This document shows, one piece after another, positions 52,290 through 64,000 of a stretch of 64,000 nt of DNA. Numbering within the stretch: the first letter of the stretch is position 1; each line of letters opens with the position of its first letter. The notes under the pieces are model-generated. The model was not told where the DNA came from. It worked only from the letters and a program-made list of their open reading frames with translations, and searched no databases. Source of the stretch: Halobacteriovorax sp. (GTDB taxonomy: Bacteria; Bdellovibrionota; Bacteriovoracia; Bacteriovoracales; Bacteriovoracaceae); NCBI GenBank assembly GCA_002720865.1, contig PBIO01000031.1, positions 186,001 to 250,000 of the forward strand. Direction: 5' to 3'. The translations under genes and the position numbers were made by a program.

Positions 52290-52957
52290 TCACTTTCACC
52301 TTTTTTATTATCTTTCTTTTTAATTTTTGATTTTGTTTTTGATTGAGTTTTTTTATTCCCACCGAATAAATCATGAAAGTGATACTGGACCGCCAGCTGA
52401 TACCCAAAGCTTCTATTCCTTGAGTTGATGGGATTATAAATTGTCGACTCTACTCTTGCGGACCAATCACTATGAAAGAAATAATCGACCCCAAGATTGG
52501 TGATGACGTTTCTGCTCGTGGCGGTGCTATCGGGCATGGGAAAGCTTGTTTGTCCGGTGCCATTATCTAGAACTTGGGTTCCACCTTTTCCGCTGATCCT
52601 GGTCATTTGCAGCCCCAGACCAAATCTTAAAACCCAGTCATTGACGGCATAACCTAGACCACCAAGAACAAAGAAAGTCATCTTGGAGATAAGTGGGTCT
52701 CTAGTGCTGTCGGGAATAAGGAATCCAAACTCTGGAAAAAAAGAAAAGCTTTCCGTAAAAGGGATTTCTGCCTGAGCTGTTAAGTAAGGATTAAACTCAA
52801 ACTTATTTGTAGAACCGGCCTCATTAGTTTGTACTTTACCCACAAACTGAGTCTGAGTTCCAAGCCCTAAAGCAACATCCTTTAATGCGGCGTATGAGTC
52901 TAGCTGAAAGCTCATAATCAATAATAAAACCGACGTTTTAACTAAGATTCTTTGCAT
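52274..52957 (-). CDS. Outer-membrane beta-barrel protein, unknown
   Basis: A 227-aa protein with a signal peptide (cleavage near SYAA, residue 23-24) and alternating aromatic and glycine-rich strands (VLGGLGYAVNDWVLRFGLGLQMTRI split over strands; LGVDYFFHSDWSARVES), typical of small OmpA-like or OmpW-like barrels. The last 30 residues are Lys-rich, unlike the aromatic end expected of barrels, so the C-terminal tail is extra. AAGGGA lies upstream of the ATG. It is the first gene of a pair with the matrixin. Confidence 0.75.
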   Translation of the reverse strand: MQRILVKTSVLLLIMSFQLDSYAALKDVALGLGTQTQFVGKVQTNEAGSTNKFEFNPYLTAQAEIPFTESFSFFPEFGFLIPDSTRDPLISKMTFFVLGGLGYAVNDWVLRFGLGLQMTRISGKGGTQVLDNGTGQTSFPMPDSTATSRNVITNLGVDYFFHSDWSARVESTIYNPINSRNRSFGYQLAVQYHFHDLFGGNKKTQSKTKSKIKKKDNKKGESEWLNQ

Positions 52958-53068
52958 AAAAATTCCCTTAAATTATTGTGACAAATGTAAATGTCTATTG
53001 GCAATTTAATTGTTTCAAAGAGGGATAAGTATTAAAGTAGCTTTGTATTTAATTGATAGGAGATAAGC

Positions 53069-57458
<4,390 letters not shown>

Positions 57459-57482
57459 TTATGCCCCGTTAAGTGCCTAGAT

Positions 57483-57531
57483 TTGCAAATGTTAATCTCT
57501 ATATTTTGCAAGTTAAGGCTTTCTTTTGCAA
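57483..57531. repeat. Three TTGCAA palindromes in a divergent promoter region
   Basis: TTGCAA at 57483, 57506 and 57526 (spaced 23 and 20 bp) between the FHA membrane gene and the outer-membrane protein. CAAGTT/AACTTG flanks the last two as an inverted pair. They are possible regulator sites and the TTGCAA copies are too short to be sure. Confidence 0.3.
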
Positions 57532-57678
57532 CTTGTCGTTGATTAAAAGTAGGGGATTATATCAGAGTATTTCCCGCGGGTAATTATAAAAATTTCCAGT
57601 ATTTACAAATCTCCAAGATTAACTATCCTAGGTAGAACAATTTCATTTAATAAAAAAACTAAGTTTAAGGAAGAACTT

Positions 57679-58944
57679 ATGAAGCCATCTATTAAGACTT
57701 ATATCCGTCTCTTATTTCTCGTTGTTGGTGTACTTTTTTTAGCCGAAGCTCAATCAGCTAATGTAGTAGAACGTTACACCCTTTTAGAAGATAAATTTAG
57801 AACCATTGAGATGCTTAGAAACCCTGGGCATGACTTTTTTATCGATGTGAGTGCTTGGCTTAACGCTGATGTTCAGGATGTTATTGATGAGGCTAAGCAG
57901 CTTTCAAAAACACCTGGTGATACTAATGCGAAGATTAATGCAGCTCAAAACTTCTTAAATAAATATAATAAGACTGAACAAACCTTAAGGGTAAACCTAG
58001 ACTTTGGGATTCCAATCTTTAGTTTTACGGCCTTTGGGATAAAGTTTATTCCTGATTTTCGTTTTGGCTTTAATCTAGGTTTTCACCTAGGAATTGAACA
58101 AAGAACAATTACCATCGCCGATATCGCAAACTTAGTTCCTGCTCAATTTTCTGAGATTGCTTCTTGTGGGCTATCAGTTGTGGCCGGTGCCGATATTGTT
58201 CAGCAGTATATTGACGCAGCCTGTTCGGACGCTAGTGAAGAAGCAGCCGCTCAGCAGTATGTAGGAAAATACTTTTGGCCCACCAATGGGACCACTCCTT
58301 CTCTTTTTCCGTATATCAAAGGTGAGGGGCATGCCGGTTTCTTAGTGAATTGGATCAAGGGTGAGAACTGGTTTGGGCATGTAAATCTTTATGCTCTTGG
58401 TAGATCTGACGTGGCCTTAACGGTTACCGCCGATACACTAGCAAGAAGTTCAGACGCCATTGATCTTCCTGAAGAAGATAATACAACCGTTAACGCAACT
58501 TCAGATATTCAGGTTGGTTATACTCAAAATAATATGACTGGTTTTGTTTCTATCAATGAAATTAAAATGGCAACGGTAACAGACAATAAGGCCAAGGGGG
58601 GAGAGGTTAATTACGACTTTGATCCGCTTCTTAGACTTCATGGAGAATATGCCATGGAGCTAGCCTTCTTTGATCTAAAGCCATTTGCCGGGGTACATAA
58701 AAGAAAGGCATATGGTTTTAGCGATGGTCTTTACGCCGGAGCAGAGCTGGGTGCTTATGTTTGGGAAGATCGTCTCGGACTTATGGTTAGAGGAATGCTA
58801 GATACGGAGCATTTTACCTTTACTCCAAGAGCAAAGCTTTGGTTTGCTCAGCTTGAGTACAACCTAAAGCTTCCAATCAAATCTGAAATTGACGGAGTTA
58901 AGCCTTCAAGTCTTCACTCACTGAACTTCAGACTGTTTTTTTGA
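57679..58944 (+). CDS. Outer-membrane protein, predicted beta barrel (421 aa)
   Basis: The signal peptide ends near AQSA (residues 24-27). The mature protein has many amphipathic beta strands (VNLDFGIPIFSFTAFGIKF, YNLKLPIKSEI) and finishes in LHSLNFRLFF, the aromatic C-terminus recognised by the BAM machinery. A helical insert lies around residues 60-105, and a Cys pair occurs near 170-190. The architecture is a barrel of about 16 or more strands, but I do not recognise a specific porin or transporter family. AAGGAAG precedes the ATG. A GC-rich hairpin lies directly behind the stop. Confidence 0.75.
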   Translation: MKPSIKTYIRLLFLVVGVLFLAEAQSANVVERYTLLEDKFRTIEMLRNPGHDFFIDVSAWLNADVQDVIDEAKQLSKTPGDTNAKINAAQNFLNKYNKTEQTLRVNLDFGIPIFSFTAFGIKFIPDFRFGFNLGFHLGIEQRTITIADIANLVPAQFSEIASCGLSVVAGADIVQQYIDAACSDASEEAAAQQYVGKYFWPTNGTTPSLFPYIKGEGHAGFLVNWIKGENWFGHVNLYALGRSDVALTVTADTLARSSDAIDLPEEDNTTVNATSDIQVGYTQNNMTGFVSINEIKMATVTDNKAKGGEVNYDFDPLLRLHGEYAMELAFFDLKPFAGVHKRKAYGFSDGLYAGAELGAYVWEDRLGLMVRGMLDTEHFTFTPRAKLWFAQLEYNLKLPIKSEIDGVKPSSLHSLNFRLFF

Positions 58945-58945
58945 A

Positions 58946-58975
58946 GGCAGCATCGGCAGGATCGCCGATGATGCC
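58946..58975 (+). repeat. GC-rich 12-bp hairpin directly after the outer-membrane protein gene
   Basis: GGCAGCATCGGC - 6 nt - GCCGATGATGCC (one mismatch), starting 2 nt after the stop. No T run follows. A second smaller stem (GGACC/GGTCC, 58986-59008) comes next. It may protect the mRNA 3' end or belong to a small RNA. It stands out in an AT-rich genome. Confidence 0.55.
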
Positions 58976-59025
58976 GAGCAACGCAGGACCGACCACTAAG
59001 GGAGGTCCAGTGTAGCAACCTAGTA

Positions 59026-59034
59026 TGATATAAT
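59026..59034 (+). promoter_or_regulatory. Extended -10 (TGATATAAT) of the lipoprotein gene, leaderless
   Basis: TGnTATAAT with 7 nt to the ATG at 59042 and no Shine-Dalgarno. No good -35 is seen, which fits an extended -10 promoter. Confidence 0.55.
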
Positions 59035-59041
59035 ATTCCCA

Positions 59042-59476
59042 ATGAAACTTTTAATCTCATTTATCATTCTTTTAGGTTTAAGCTCCTGCTCTTGCAGCAA
59101 AGAAGAGAAGACCTATTCAGCTTCGGACATGTGGAAGCTCGCGCAAAAATCAGAACCAAATATTGAGCTTGTTCCAATACCTGCGGGAATGGAGCATAAA
59201 AGAGTGCTTTGCCAAAACTATGGACCTGGCTGCGTAGAAGGAAGTGGTAAGAGGATAAAGGTTAAACGAGTGGAGCTTATTACTATTCAGTTTGAAACGG
59301 TGGAAGCCGCAAGAGCTGAGGCCCAGCGTTTAAATCAATACCATTTTGCCAATTGGCTTTTTGATGAAGTGACTGAAGAGCCGGTTTTAAAATATTTTGT
59401 GAAGAAGGTTTTTAATGCGGTTAACCCTAACGAATCTTCGCCCCAAAGTGAGCCGCCTTCTGCTTCCAAAGAGTAA
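59042..59476 (+). CDS. Small lipoprotein, unknown function (144 aa)
   Basis: The lipobox GLSSC gives lipidation at Cys16 after a short signal peptide. The mature part is a single soluble domain of about 110 residues with two further cysteines (VLCQNYGPGCVEG), and a C-terminal Ser/Pro/Glu tail. I do not recognise a family. It lacks a Shine-Dalgarno and is behind an extended -10, so it is probably leaderless. The final 50 nt overlap the convergent truncated globin gene. Confidence 0.78.
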   Translation: MKLLISFIILLGLSSCSCSKEEKTYSASDMWKLAQKSEPNIELVPIPAGMEHKRVLCQNYGPGCVEGSGKRIKVKRVELITIQFETVEAARAEAQRLNQYHFANWLFDEVTEEPVLKYFVKKVFNAVNPNESSPQSEPPSASKE

Positions 59477-59804
59477 TAAACTCTTCATCCCCTTCAGACT
59501 CATCTAAGGTTTCATTAAAAAGAATAAGCCACCTATTAACTTGTGCTCTTTTTACTCCCAAGTATGCATGGGCCTTTAAAAGATTAAAGGGTTCAGACTC
59601 AAGACCATGTTCTCCAAGAAGCTGCATTCTCCAAAAGTTTACGATGCGAGGAATATGACTGGCGAAGGCTTCCATGGGGGGTCTTAAAGGATTATCTCCT
59701 TCAAATTCTTGAATCTTACGAAAGTGAAAACCAATTATGGGATCAACCACAGCTTTGGCATAAAATTTTTCAACAATGGATTGGATATATTGAGGTGAGG
59801 TCAT
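59427..59804 (-). CDS. Group III truncated-hemoglobin-like protein
   Basis: A 125-aa globin of the two-over-two type. The pattern VEKFYAKAVVDPIIGFHF, then HIPRIVNFWRMQLLG and FNLLKAHAYLGVKRAQVNRWLILFN fits group III truncated globins, with the His of LKAHAYLG as the probable proximal heme ligand. In other bacteria these proteins bind O2 or NO and help against oxidative or nitrosative stress. No partner reductase is adjacent. Confidence 0.85.
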   Translation of the reverse strand: MTSPQYIQSIVEKFYAKAVVDPIIGFHFRKIQEFEGDNPLRPPMEAFASHIPRIVNFWRMQLLGEHGLESEPFNLLKAHAYLGVKRAQVNRWLILFNETLDESEGDEEFITLWKQKAAHFGAKIR

Positions 59805-59855
59805 AAAATTTTGTAGGCCCCTTCATCCGTGATAGGGCCATACAAAAGTATTACT

Positions 59856-60272
59856 CTATCTAACTTCGTTGAGAGCTACTCCTAGCGACTTTGATCGCTT
59901 CCATGAGGAGTTCTCAACCATTTCATTTTCTTCTTTACAGGCGATACAAAGCTCGGCGGTAGGTCTAGCTTTTAGTCTTACAAAGCCAATATGCAATCCG
60001 CATTCTTCACATTCACCGTAACCTTCGTGGTCAATTCTTTCTAATGTTTTGTTAATTTTCTTAAGGTAGAAAACTTCTCTATTACGCATACGAAGTTCTC
60101 TTTGGGCCTCGATATTAGCCGAAGCTTCATCGAGAGGATCCATTAGCTCATCCTTATCAAGACAAAAACTTTCTTGTCCTTTAGCGTTGTTAAGAATCTC
60201 TTCCTTAGCTTTTAACAAAATTGTTCTAATCTCTTTTAATTCTTTCTTATTCAATGGTTTTCTTTTTGCCAT
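59856..60272 (-). CDS. dksA: DksA/TraR-family RNA polymerase regulator
   Basis: A 138-aa transcription factor that enters the secondary channel of RNA polymerase and works with ppGpp. The coiled-coil tip has DPLDEAS (the DxxDxA motif in D-P-x-D-x-A form), and the zinc finger is CEECGLHIGFVRLKARPTAE with a later CIAC pair. AGGAGCGAG precedes the ATG. A short inverted repeat (TACCG/CGGTA, 60292-60310) is in the likely 5' UTR. Length and motifs point to DksA proper rather than a short TraR. Confidence 0.93.
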   Translation of the reverse strand: MAKRKPLNKKELKEIRTILLKAKEEILNNAKGQESFCLDKDELMDPLDEASANIEAQRELRMRNREVFYLKKINKTLERIDHEGYGECEECGLHIGFVRLKARPTAELCIACKEENEMVENSSWKRSKSLGVALNEVR

Positions 60273-60480
60273 AGAATCTCGCTCCTGTTTTTACCGCTGT
60301 GTGTACGGTAGTCCCTTGTCCCTGACCTACTCGCTATTTGTGTTTTGACATCCGGTCTTCACTTTCAAATAACTATTCGGTCTCAATGTCCTCGAAAAGA
60401 TTTCTTGAATTTACTAGGGGGTGGGTGAGACGTAAAACTCCATATTCTTACAAAGATTTACATCGCCCGATTTTAGTCGG

Positions 60481-60828
60481 TTATTGGCTGAATTCTGCTC
60501 CGCAGAATGGGCAAAATACCCAAAATTGCTTATCTAGAGACTCACTGCATCCCTTACAGACGGTCATTTCCTCTAGGTCTTCAAAGCCTTCACCCCCCAT
60601 AAAAATGTCTTTTCTGACAGCTGCAATGGTCTGAGGATGGGCCTTAAAGGCTCCCGGGACGAGGGGATGAGGAAGAAATTTTCCTGGGCTTACGGTTTTA
60701 TCTGGAAGGATTTGTACCTGTGATTCCACTTCCGGCTGTTTTCCAAATAGAGGTCTATTGGTAGCGTCCAAAACTTTTGAAAGACTCTCATACATTTTTT
60801 CTGGAGAGAATTTTTTATCATCACCCAA
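60481..60828 (-). CDS. Small zinc-ribbon protein, unknown (115 aa)
   Basis: A C-terminal zinc ribbon (CKGCSESL, then FCPFCGAEF) of the zinc-ribbon_2 type follows a Pro-rich, mostly unstructured N-terminal 75 residues. No membrane segment is seen. Such ribbons serve as protein-protein or nucleic acid modules. It overlaps the helical protein upstream by 8 nt, so the two probably form an operon. Confidence 0.72.
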   Translation of the reverse strand: MGDDKKFSPEKMYESLSKVLDATNRPLFGKQPEVESQVQILPDKTVSPGKFLPHPLVPGAFKAHPQTIAAVRKDIFMGGEGFEDLEEMTVCKGCSESLDKQFWVFCPFCGAEFSQ

Positions 60829-61372
60829 GGGGACCTCCCTTTATTGGGGCCCAGCGCTTTTCAAGTAGCTCTATGATTTCTTTGCTCGCTTTTTTATGCT
60901 GATTAAAAAGAGAGCCCATACCCGGTTTTAATTTTAAAATACTTCCCTTAAAGAAAATACTCTTCATGCCAGTTTGTTCAATGGTCCGAAGTAGCCACTC
61001 TAAATTCTCTGGCTCTTTTGCCAAGGGTGATTCAAGAATATTTTTAATGGCGCTCATAAACTCCCCGGATGGAGGGAAGCCATCCTTCGCGGCGGCCTCA
61101 ATGACATGCTTACTTGAAGCACCTAATAAATAGATAAGAGTCTTTGAATCTTCTACTTTCTTAAGCTCACGGCAGATATAAGAAGAAAACTCCAGGTTTG
61201 ATTCAATGGAATGATCAAGGATACATAAAATCTTATGGAGTTCTTCCGTCACTAGACCGTCATCTAAGGCCTTCTTAAGTCCTTCGATTTGATCCGAGTT
61301 TAAACGCATAAGTGCGCGTTTTCCGGACTTTAAATCCTTAATAATATCGTCATAAAGCTTTTGATATTCCAT
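60821..61372 (-). CDS. Helical protein of unknown function (183 aa)
   Basis: All-helical, HEAT-like appearance with repeated Leu and Ile spacing and no recognisable catalytic motif. One Gly/Pro loop is near the C-terminus (KRWAPIKGGPLG). It has no signal peptide. The ATG is 6 nt behind CATAAT (with TTGCAA as a possible -35 16 bp further upstream), another candidate leaderless start. It precedes the zinc-ribbon gene with an 8-nt overlap. Confidence 0.65.
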   Translation of the reverse strand: MEYQKLYDDIIKDLKSGKRALMRLNSDQIEGLKKALDDGLVTEELHKILCILDHSIESNLEFSSYICRELKKVEDSKTLIYLLGASSKHVIEAAAKDGFPPSGEFMSAIKNILESPLAKEPENLEWLLRTIEQTGMKSIFFKGSILKLKPGMGSLFNQHKKASKEIIELLEKRWAPIKGGPLG

Positions 61373-61378
61373 GAGGCT

Positions 61379-61384
61379 ATTATG
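61379..61384 (-). promoter_or_regulatory. -10 box (CATAAT) of the helical protein gene
   Basis: On the minus strand, 6 nt before the ATG at 61372, with TTGCAA 16 bp upstream as a possible -35. There is no Shine-Dalgarno. Confidence 0.4.
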
Positions 61385-61454
61385 TATTTTCCAATGAAAC
61401 TTGCAAAGGTTAACCGAGTCTTAGACTCCGGTAAGACAATGTATAAATATTTTT

Positions 61455-61483
61455 TTTCAATAGGGGGATGCTTTGCTATAATG
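61455..61483 (+). promoter_or_regulatory. Promoter (TTTTCA - 17 bp - extended -10 TGCTATAAT)
   Basis: The -10 at 61478-61483 is consensus with the TGn extension. The start of transcription would be near 61490, at the foot of the hairpin 61489-61509. It drives the 126-aa protein and probably the GCS2 ligase. Confidence 0.6.
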
Positions 61484-61488
61484 ACGGA

Positions 61489-61509
61489 ACCTTGGAGGAG
61501 CCGAGGTTT
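61489..61509 (+). promoter_or_regulatory. 5' UTR hairpin before the 126-aa protein
   Basis: AACCTTGG - AGGAG - CCGAGGTT, an 8-bp stem with one G-U pair, at the predicted 5' end of the mRNA and just ahead of the GGAG used for the ATG at 61525. Note the loop contains AGGAG. It may stabilise the message. Confidence 0.45.
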
Positions 61510-61524
61510 TGGAGAATTTAACAA

Positions 61525-61905
61525 ATGGTAAAGATACCTGATCTTACAAATAAGCAATTGGTTTCTCAGCTAGAAAAGTATGGGAAGATCATGCGCCAGC
61601 TTGTGGGAGAAAGGGATAAAAGAGCCGCCGCAAACGATACGGATGATCTCTATACCAAAGCCGAGCGCGCTGAAAGAGAAGCGGCCAGAGCAGCTGCCCC
61701 AGAGGCCAGTAGTGATGGAAGCGGAGATAACCTACTAAGCTTTGATGAAGATGAGCTTACGGCCATGGAAGATAAGGCCAAAGAAGCCCAGGCGAAAGCA
61801 GAAGATGATGATGAAGAGGTGAGAGTGACTCAGCTTCTTCAGTTGAGCAAAGAGGATTTAGCCGCCCTCCAAGCTAATAAAAAGAAAATTCAAAAGAAAG
61901 GGTAA
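61525..61905 (+). CDS. Small acidic helical protein, unknown (126 aa)
   Basis: A short hydrophilic protein rich in Ala, Glu, Lys and Asp with no signal peptide. The N-terminal 50 residues look like a helical hairpin. A Ser/Gly/Asp loop follows, then an acidic helix and a Lys-rich end. I do not recognise a family. It has a strong promoter and a GGAG ribosome binding site. It is followed after 38 bp by the GCS2 ligase, likely in one operon. Confidence 0.65.
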   Translation: MVKIPDLTNKQLVSQLEKYGKIMRQLVGERDKRAAANDTDDLYTKAERAEREAARAAAPEASSDGSGDNLLSFDEDELTAMEDKAKEAQAKAEDDDEEVRVTQLLQLSKEDLAALQANKKKIQKKG

Positions 61906-61943
61906 GGAGTACCCTCAACTAGAGCTATCAGGAAGATAGGATT

Positions 61944-63362
61944 ATGGGACAGGAAATAAGGCAGTCGACCTTTACCGAACTAGATCAAAAAGAATTCGCA
62001 AAAAAACTACGTGAAGAAACTGAAATCTTACGAGATTGGTTTAAGAAAAAAGCTTTTCTCGATAGAAGTGATCATTGTGGTCTTGAGCTTGAAGGTTGGA
62101 TTCTAGATAAAGAAGGAAATCCATATCCTGAAAATCAAAAACTTATTCCAGGAGTCAACGATCCCCAAGTGGTTCCAGAGATTTCTAAATTTAATTTTGA
62201 AATTAACTCTCGTCCTCAAAAGCTAGAGGGAAAATTTCTTTTGGCCTTAGAAGAAGATCTTCGCGGTGTTTGGAATAAATGCCAAAGCGAAGCGCAGAAG
62301 ATGAATCTTGATGTGGCGGCCATTGGTATTTTACCAACAGTAAACGACGATCACTTGCAGATGAAAAATATGTCGGCCATGACTCGTTATCAGGCCTTGA
62401 ATGCTGAATGCCTAAAGCACCGCGGGCATAAACCCTTTGAGATCGATATTAAAGGGGACGAAGAACTAAAACTTTCTAAAGACGATGTGATGATGGAGGC
62501 CGCAGCAACTTCTCTTCAAGTGCATCTACAAACTACTCAAGAAGAGGCGGCCGATCTATATAACTTAAGTCTGATTTTGAGCGCCCCCATGGTGGCCGTT
62601 TCAGCAAATGCGCCAACTCTTTATGGAAAAAAACTTTGGCAAGAAACGCGTATCCCAATCTTTGAGCAAAGCGTTCAGCTTCCGGCCTTTAAAGGCATCG
62701 ACGGAGATATGATTGAAAGAGTAACTTTTGGGAATGGTTATATAAACGAGATGATGGATCTTTTTGAAGAGAACTTAAAGTTTCCTGTCCTTCTTCCTTA
62801 TGTTTGTGACAAAGACCCCAGCTGGCTCAGCCATCTTCGTCTTCATAATGGAAATATCTGGCGCTGGAATAGACCCATCATCGGACTTGAAAGCGGAACG
62901 CCGCATCTTAGGATTGAGCATAGAGTAAATTCAGCGGGACCAAGTATTATAGACGTGGTGGCTAATGTTGGTCTTTATATCGGAATGAGTAAGGCCCTAC
63001 TTCCAAAGGCATCGGAGCTGGTTAAACAAATTGATTTTAAAACGGCCAAAGAAAATTTTTATAAGGCCTCCAAAGACGGACTAAACGCTACCCTTAAATG
63101 GAAAGGCGAAGAGGTGAGCACCAAGGACCTCCTTTTAAATGAGCTCATCCCCTTAGCAAAAGAAGCCCTAAAAGAACTTGGCTGCGATGATAAAACTATT
63201 GCGACGTATTTTGACGACGTGCTTATTCCAAGAACCGAGACGGGGAAAAATGGAGCTGCATGGCAAAGTGAATTTCTTGCGCAAAATGGCAATGACTATA
63301 AAAAACTCATGCAGGCCTATTTAGGAAAACAAAAATCTCATAAACCGGTGCACCTCTGGTAG
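61944..63362 (+). CDS. GCS2-family glutamate-cysteine ligase-like enzyme
   Basis: Carboxylate-amine ligase related to the GCS2 family (plant and alphaproteobacterial glutamate-cysteine ligase, YbdK). The N-terminal region has HCGLELEGWILD (metal/ATP Glu residues), ISKFNFEINSRPQ, and later LRIEHRVNSAGPSIIDVVAN. At 472 aa it fits the plant-like gshA type. Making gamma-glutamylcysteine for glutathione is the best guess, but GCS2 members with other substrates exist. No gshB is adjacent. The following gene belongs to the aspartoacylase/desuccinylase family. Confidence 0.82.
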   Translation: MGQEIRQSTFTELDQKEFAKKLREETEILRDWFKKKAFLDRSDHCGLELEGWILDKEGNPYPENQKLIPGVNDPQVVPEISKFNFEINSRPQKLEGKFLLALEEDLRGVWNKCQSEAQKMNLDVAAIGILPTVNDDHLQMKNMSAMTRYQALNAECLKHRGHKPFEIDIKGDEELKLSKDDVMMEAAATSLQVHLQTTQEEAADLYNLSLILSAPMVAVSANAPTLYGKKLWQETRIPIFEQSVQLPAFKGIDGDMIERVTFGNGYINEMMDLFEENLKFPVLLPYVCDKDPSWLSHLRLHNGNIWRWNRPIIGLESGTPHLRIEHRVNSAGPSIIDVVANVGLYIGMSKALLPKASELVKQIDFKTAKENFYKASKDGLNATLKWKGEEVSTKDLLLNELIPLAKEALKELGCDDKTIATYFDDVLIPRTETGKNGAAWQSEFLAQNGNDYKKLMQAYLGKQKSHKPVHLW

Positions 63363-63372
63363 TATAGAGTCC

Positions 63373-64000
63373 ATGTTAGAGATACTTGATGAGATCCCGG
63401 AAGGTCTATTTGACCATGGACCAACTGAGCTTCATAAAATTCTTAAGGGACCAACCCTTATTCATCTAAAAGGCGAAAAAGAAGATCCACTTTTTGTCTC
63501 CACACTTTTGCATGGAAATGAAACTTCAGGTTACTTTGCTCTTCAAAAATTTTTTCAAAAATATGATCAAAAAAACTTACCAAGAAGTCTAACCATTCTT
63601 CTTGGCAATATCCCTGCGGCCACAAAAGGTCTTAGGAAATTAGAGTTTCAAGAAGACTTTAATCGTATTTGGGCCGGAGGGAAATCCGAGGCCGAGCAAA
63701 TGGCCAGCTCTATCATTAAAGAAATGAAAAAAAGAAAAGTTTTTGCGGCCATTGATATTCACAATAATACGGGGAAAAATCCATTTTACGGCTGCGTGAA
63801 TAGGCTGCTTCCAGAGTTTGTAACTCTTGGTTCTCTTTTTTCTAAAACACTTGTTTATTTTATCGAACCCCATGAGGCCTTAAGCATGGCCTTCTCTAAA
63901 TTTTGTCCCTCTACTACCATCGAATGCGGTAAACCTGGGGAAGGGGTAACGGAAGTTTGTAATTTTATCGAAGAAGTTTATCTTCTTGATGAAATCCCAA
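63373..64000 (+). CDS. AstE/AspA-family (M14-like) zinc hydrolase, cut by the window end
   Basis: The frame from ATG 63373 stays open to the last base, giving 209 residues so far. Zinc-ligand motifs are visible: STLLHGNETSGYFAL (HxxE) and AAIDIHNNTGKNP (second His region), the pattern of succinylglutamate desuccinylase/aspartoacylase enzymes, which cleave N-acyl amino acids. It lies 10 bp after the GCS2 ligase, so both are probably transcribed together. That suggests linked metabolism of an N-acyl or gamma-glutamyl compound, but this is inference. Confidence 0.8.
   Translation, partial: MLEILDEIPEGLFDHGPTELHKILKGPTLIHLKGEKEDPLFVSTLLHGNETSGYFALQKFFQKYDQKNLPRSLTILLGNIPAATKGLRKLEFQEDFNRIWAGGKSEAEQMASSIIKEMKKRKVFAAIDIHNNTGKNPFYGCVNRLLPEFVTLGSLFSKTLVYFIEPHEALSMAFSKFCPSTTIECGKPGEGVTEVCNFIEEVYLLDEIP

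Noticed and set aside
60465-60480. Small stem (CCGA/TCGG) after the zinc-ribbon gene as a terminator
   Set aside because: The stem is only 4 bp and no T run follows on the coding strand.
60338-60634. A 98-codon plus-strand reading frame
   Set aside because: Most of it is antisense to the zinc-ribbon gene, it has no Shine-Dalgarno, and its protein shows no domain.

Overview
The window is about 64 kb of compact, AT-rich bacterial chromosome. The mix of genes (a complete type II secretion operon gspC-gspN, type III glutamine synthetase, an ihfA-merR pair, FHA and PilZ proteins, DksA, outer-membrane proteins, an M61 peptidase) suggests a Gram-negative member of the Bdellovibrionota, most like the Bacteriovoracales (Halobacteriovorax/Bacteriovorax-type predators). 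This placement is inferred from gene content and style. No rRNA, tRNA, CRISPR array, insertion sequence or phage was seen.

Layout. 1-5.0 kb: an unknown protein (possibly cut by the window edge), argS, a Cys-rich secreted protein, a GNAT acetyltransferase and a secreted unknown. 5.1-8.7 kb: a two-gene type IIA topoisomerase operon of unusual build (short A subunit, Lys-rich tails). 8.7-10.3 kb: a TetR regulator, ihfA and merR. 10.25-25.5 kb: one long minus-strand operon, gspC-D-E-F-G-H-I-J-K-L-M-N followed by a divergent polyprenyl synthetase. 25.8-33.2 kb: acyl-CoA dehydrogenase, an UnbV/FG-GAP lipoprotein, a LysR regulator, an A-type Fe-S carrier-like protein without its C-terminal cysteines, an M61 peptidase and a methyltransferase. 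33.2-39.98 kb: two signalling proteins (FHA; GYF-PilZ), a secreted unknown, glnN, a coiled-coil membrane miniprotein and a fatty acid desaturase. 40.1-47.0 kb: a biosynthetic island (below). 47.0-64 kb: METTL25-like methyltransferase, murD, M24 peptidase, anchored matrixin, outer-membrane proteins, serC, tgt, an FHA membrane protein, a lipoprotein, truncated globin, dksA, small unknowns, a GCS2 ligase and a desuccinylase-like gene cut by the window end.

The most interesting region is 40.1-46.96 kb. It holds a stand-alone AMP-ligase, a free acyl carrier protein, a D-2-hydroxyacid dehydrogenase-like enzyme, a polytopic membrane protein and a one-module NRPS (C-A-T-TE). The A-domain pocket residues resemble the known glycine code. 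The genes are poor in the tetranucleotide GGCC, which is common in the flanking genes, and several seem to start at TTG or even ATT. I infer an acquired mini-pathway: the ligase loads an acid onto the free ACP, the NRPS condensation domain joins it to an amino acid (glycine-like), and the thioesterase releases a small product.

How genes are expressed. Many single genes have a TATAAT-like -10 box only 5-9 bp before the start codon and no Shine-Dalgarno, suggesting leaderless mRNAs. Many convergent pairs overlap at their 3' ends by 4-53 nt. The T2SS probably exports some of the secreted proteins encoded nearby (UnbV lipoprotein, matrixin, Cys-rich protein), but this is inference from co-location only.
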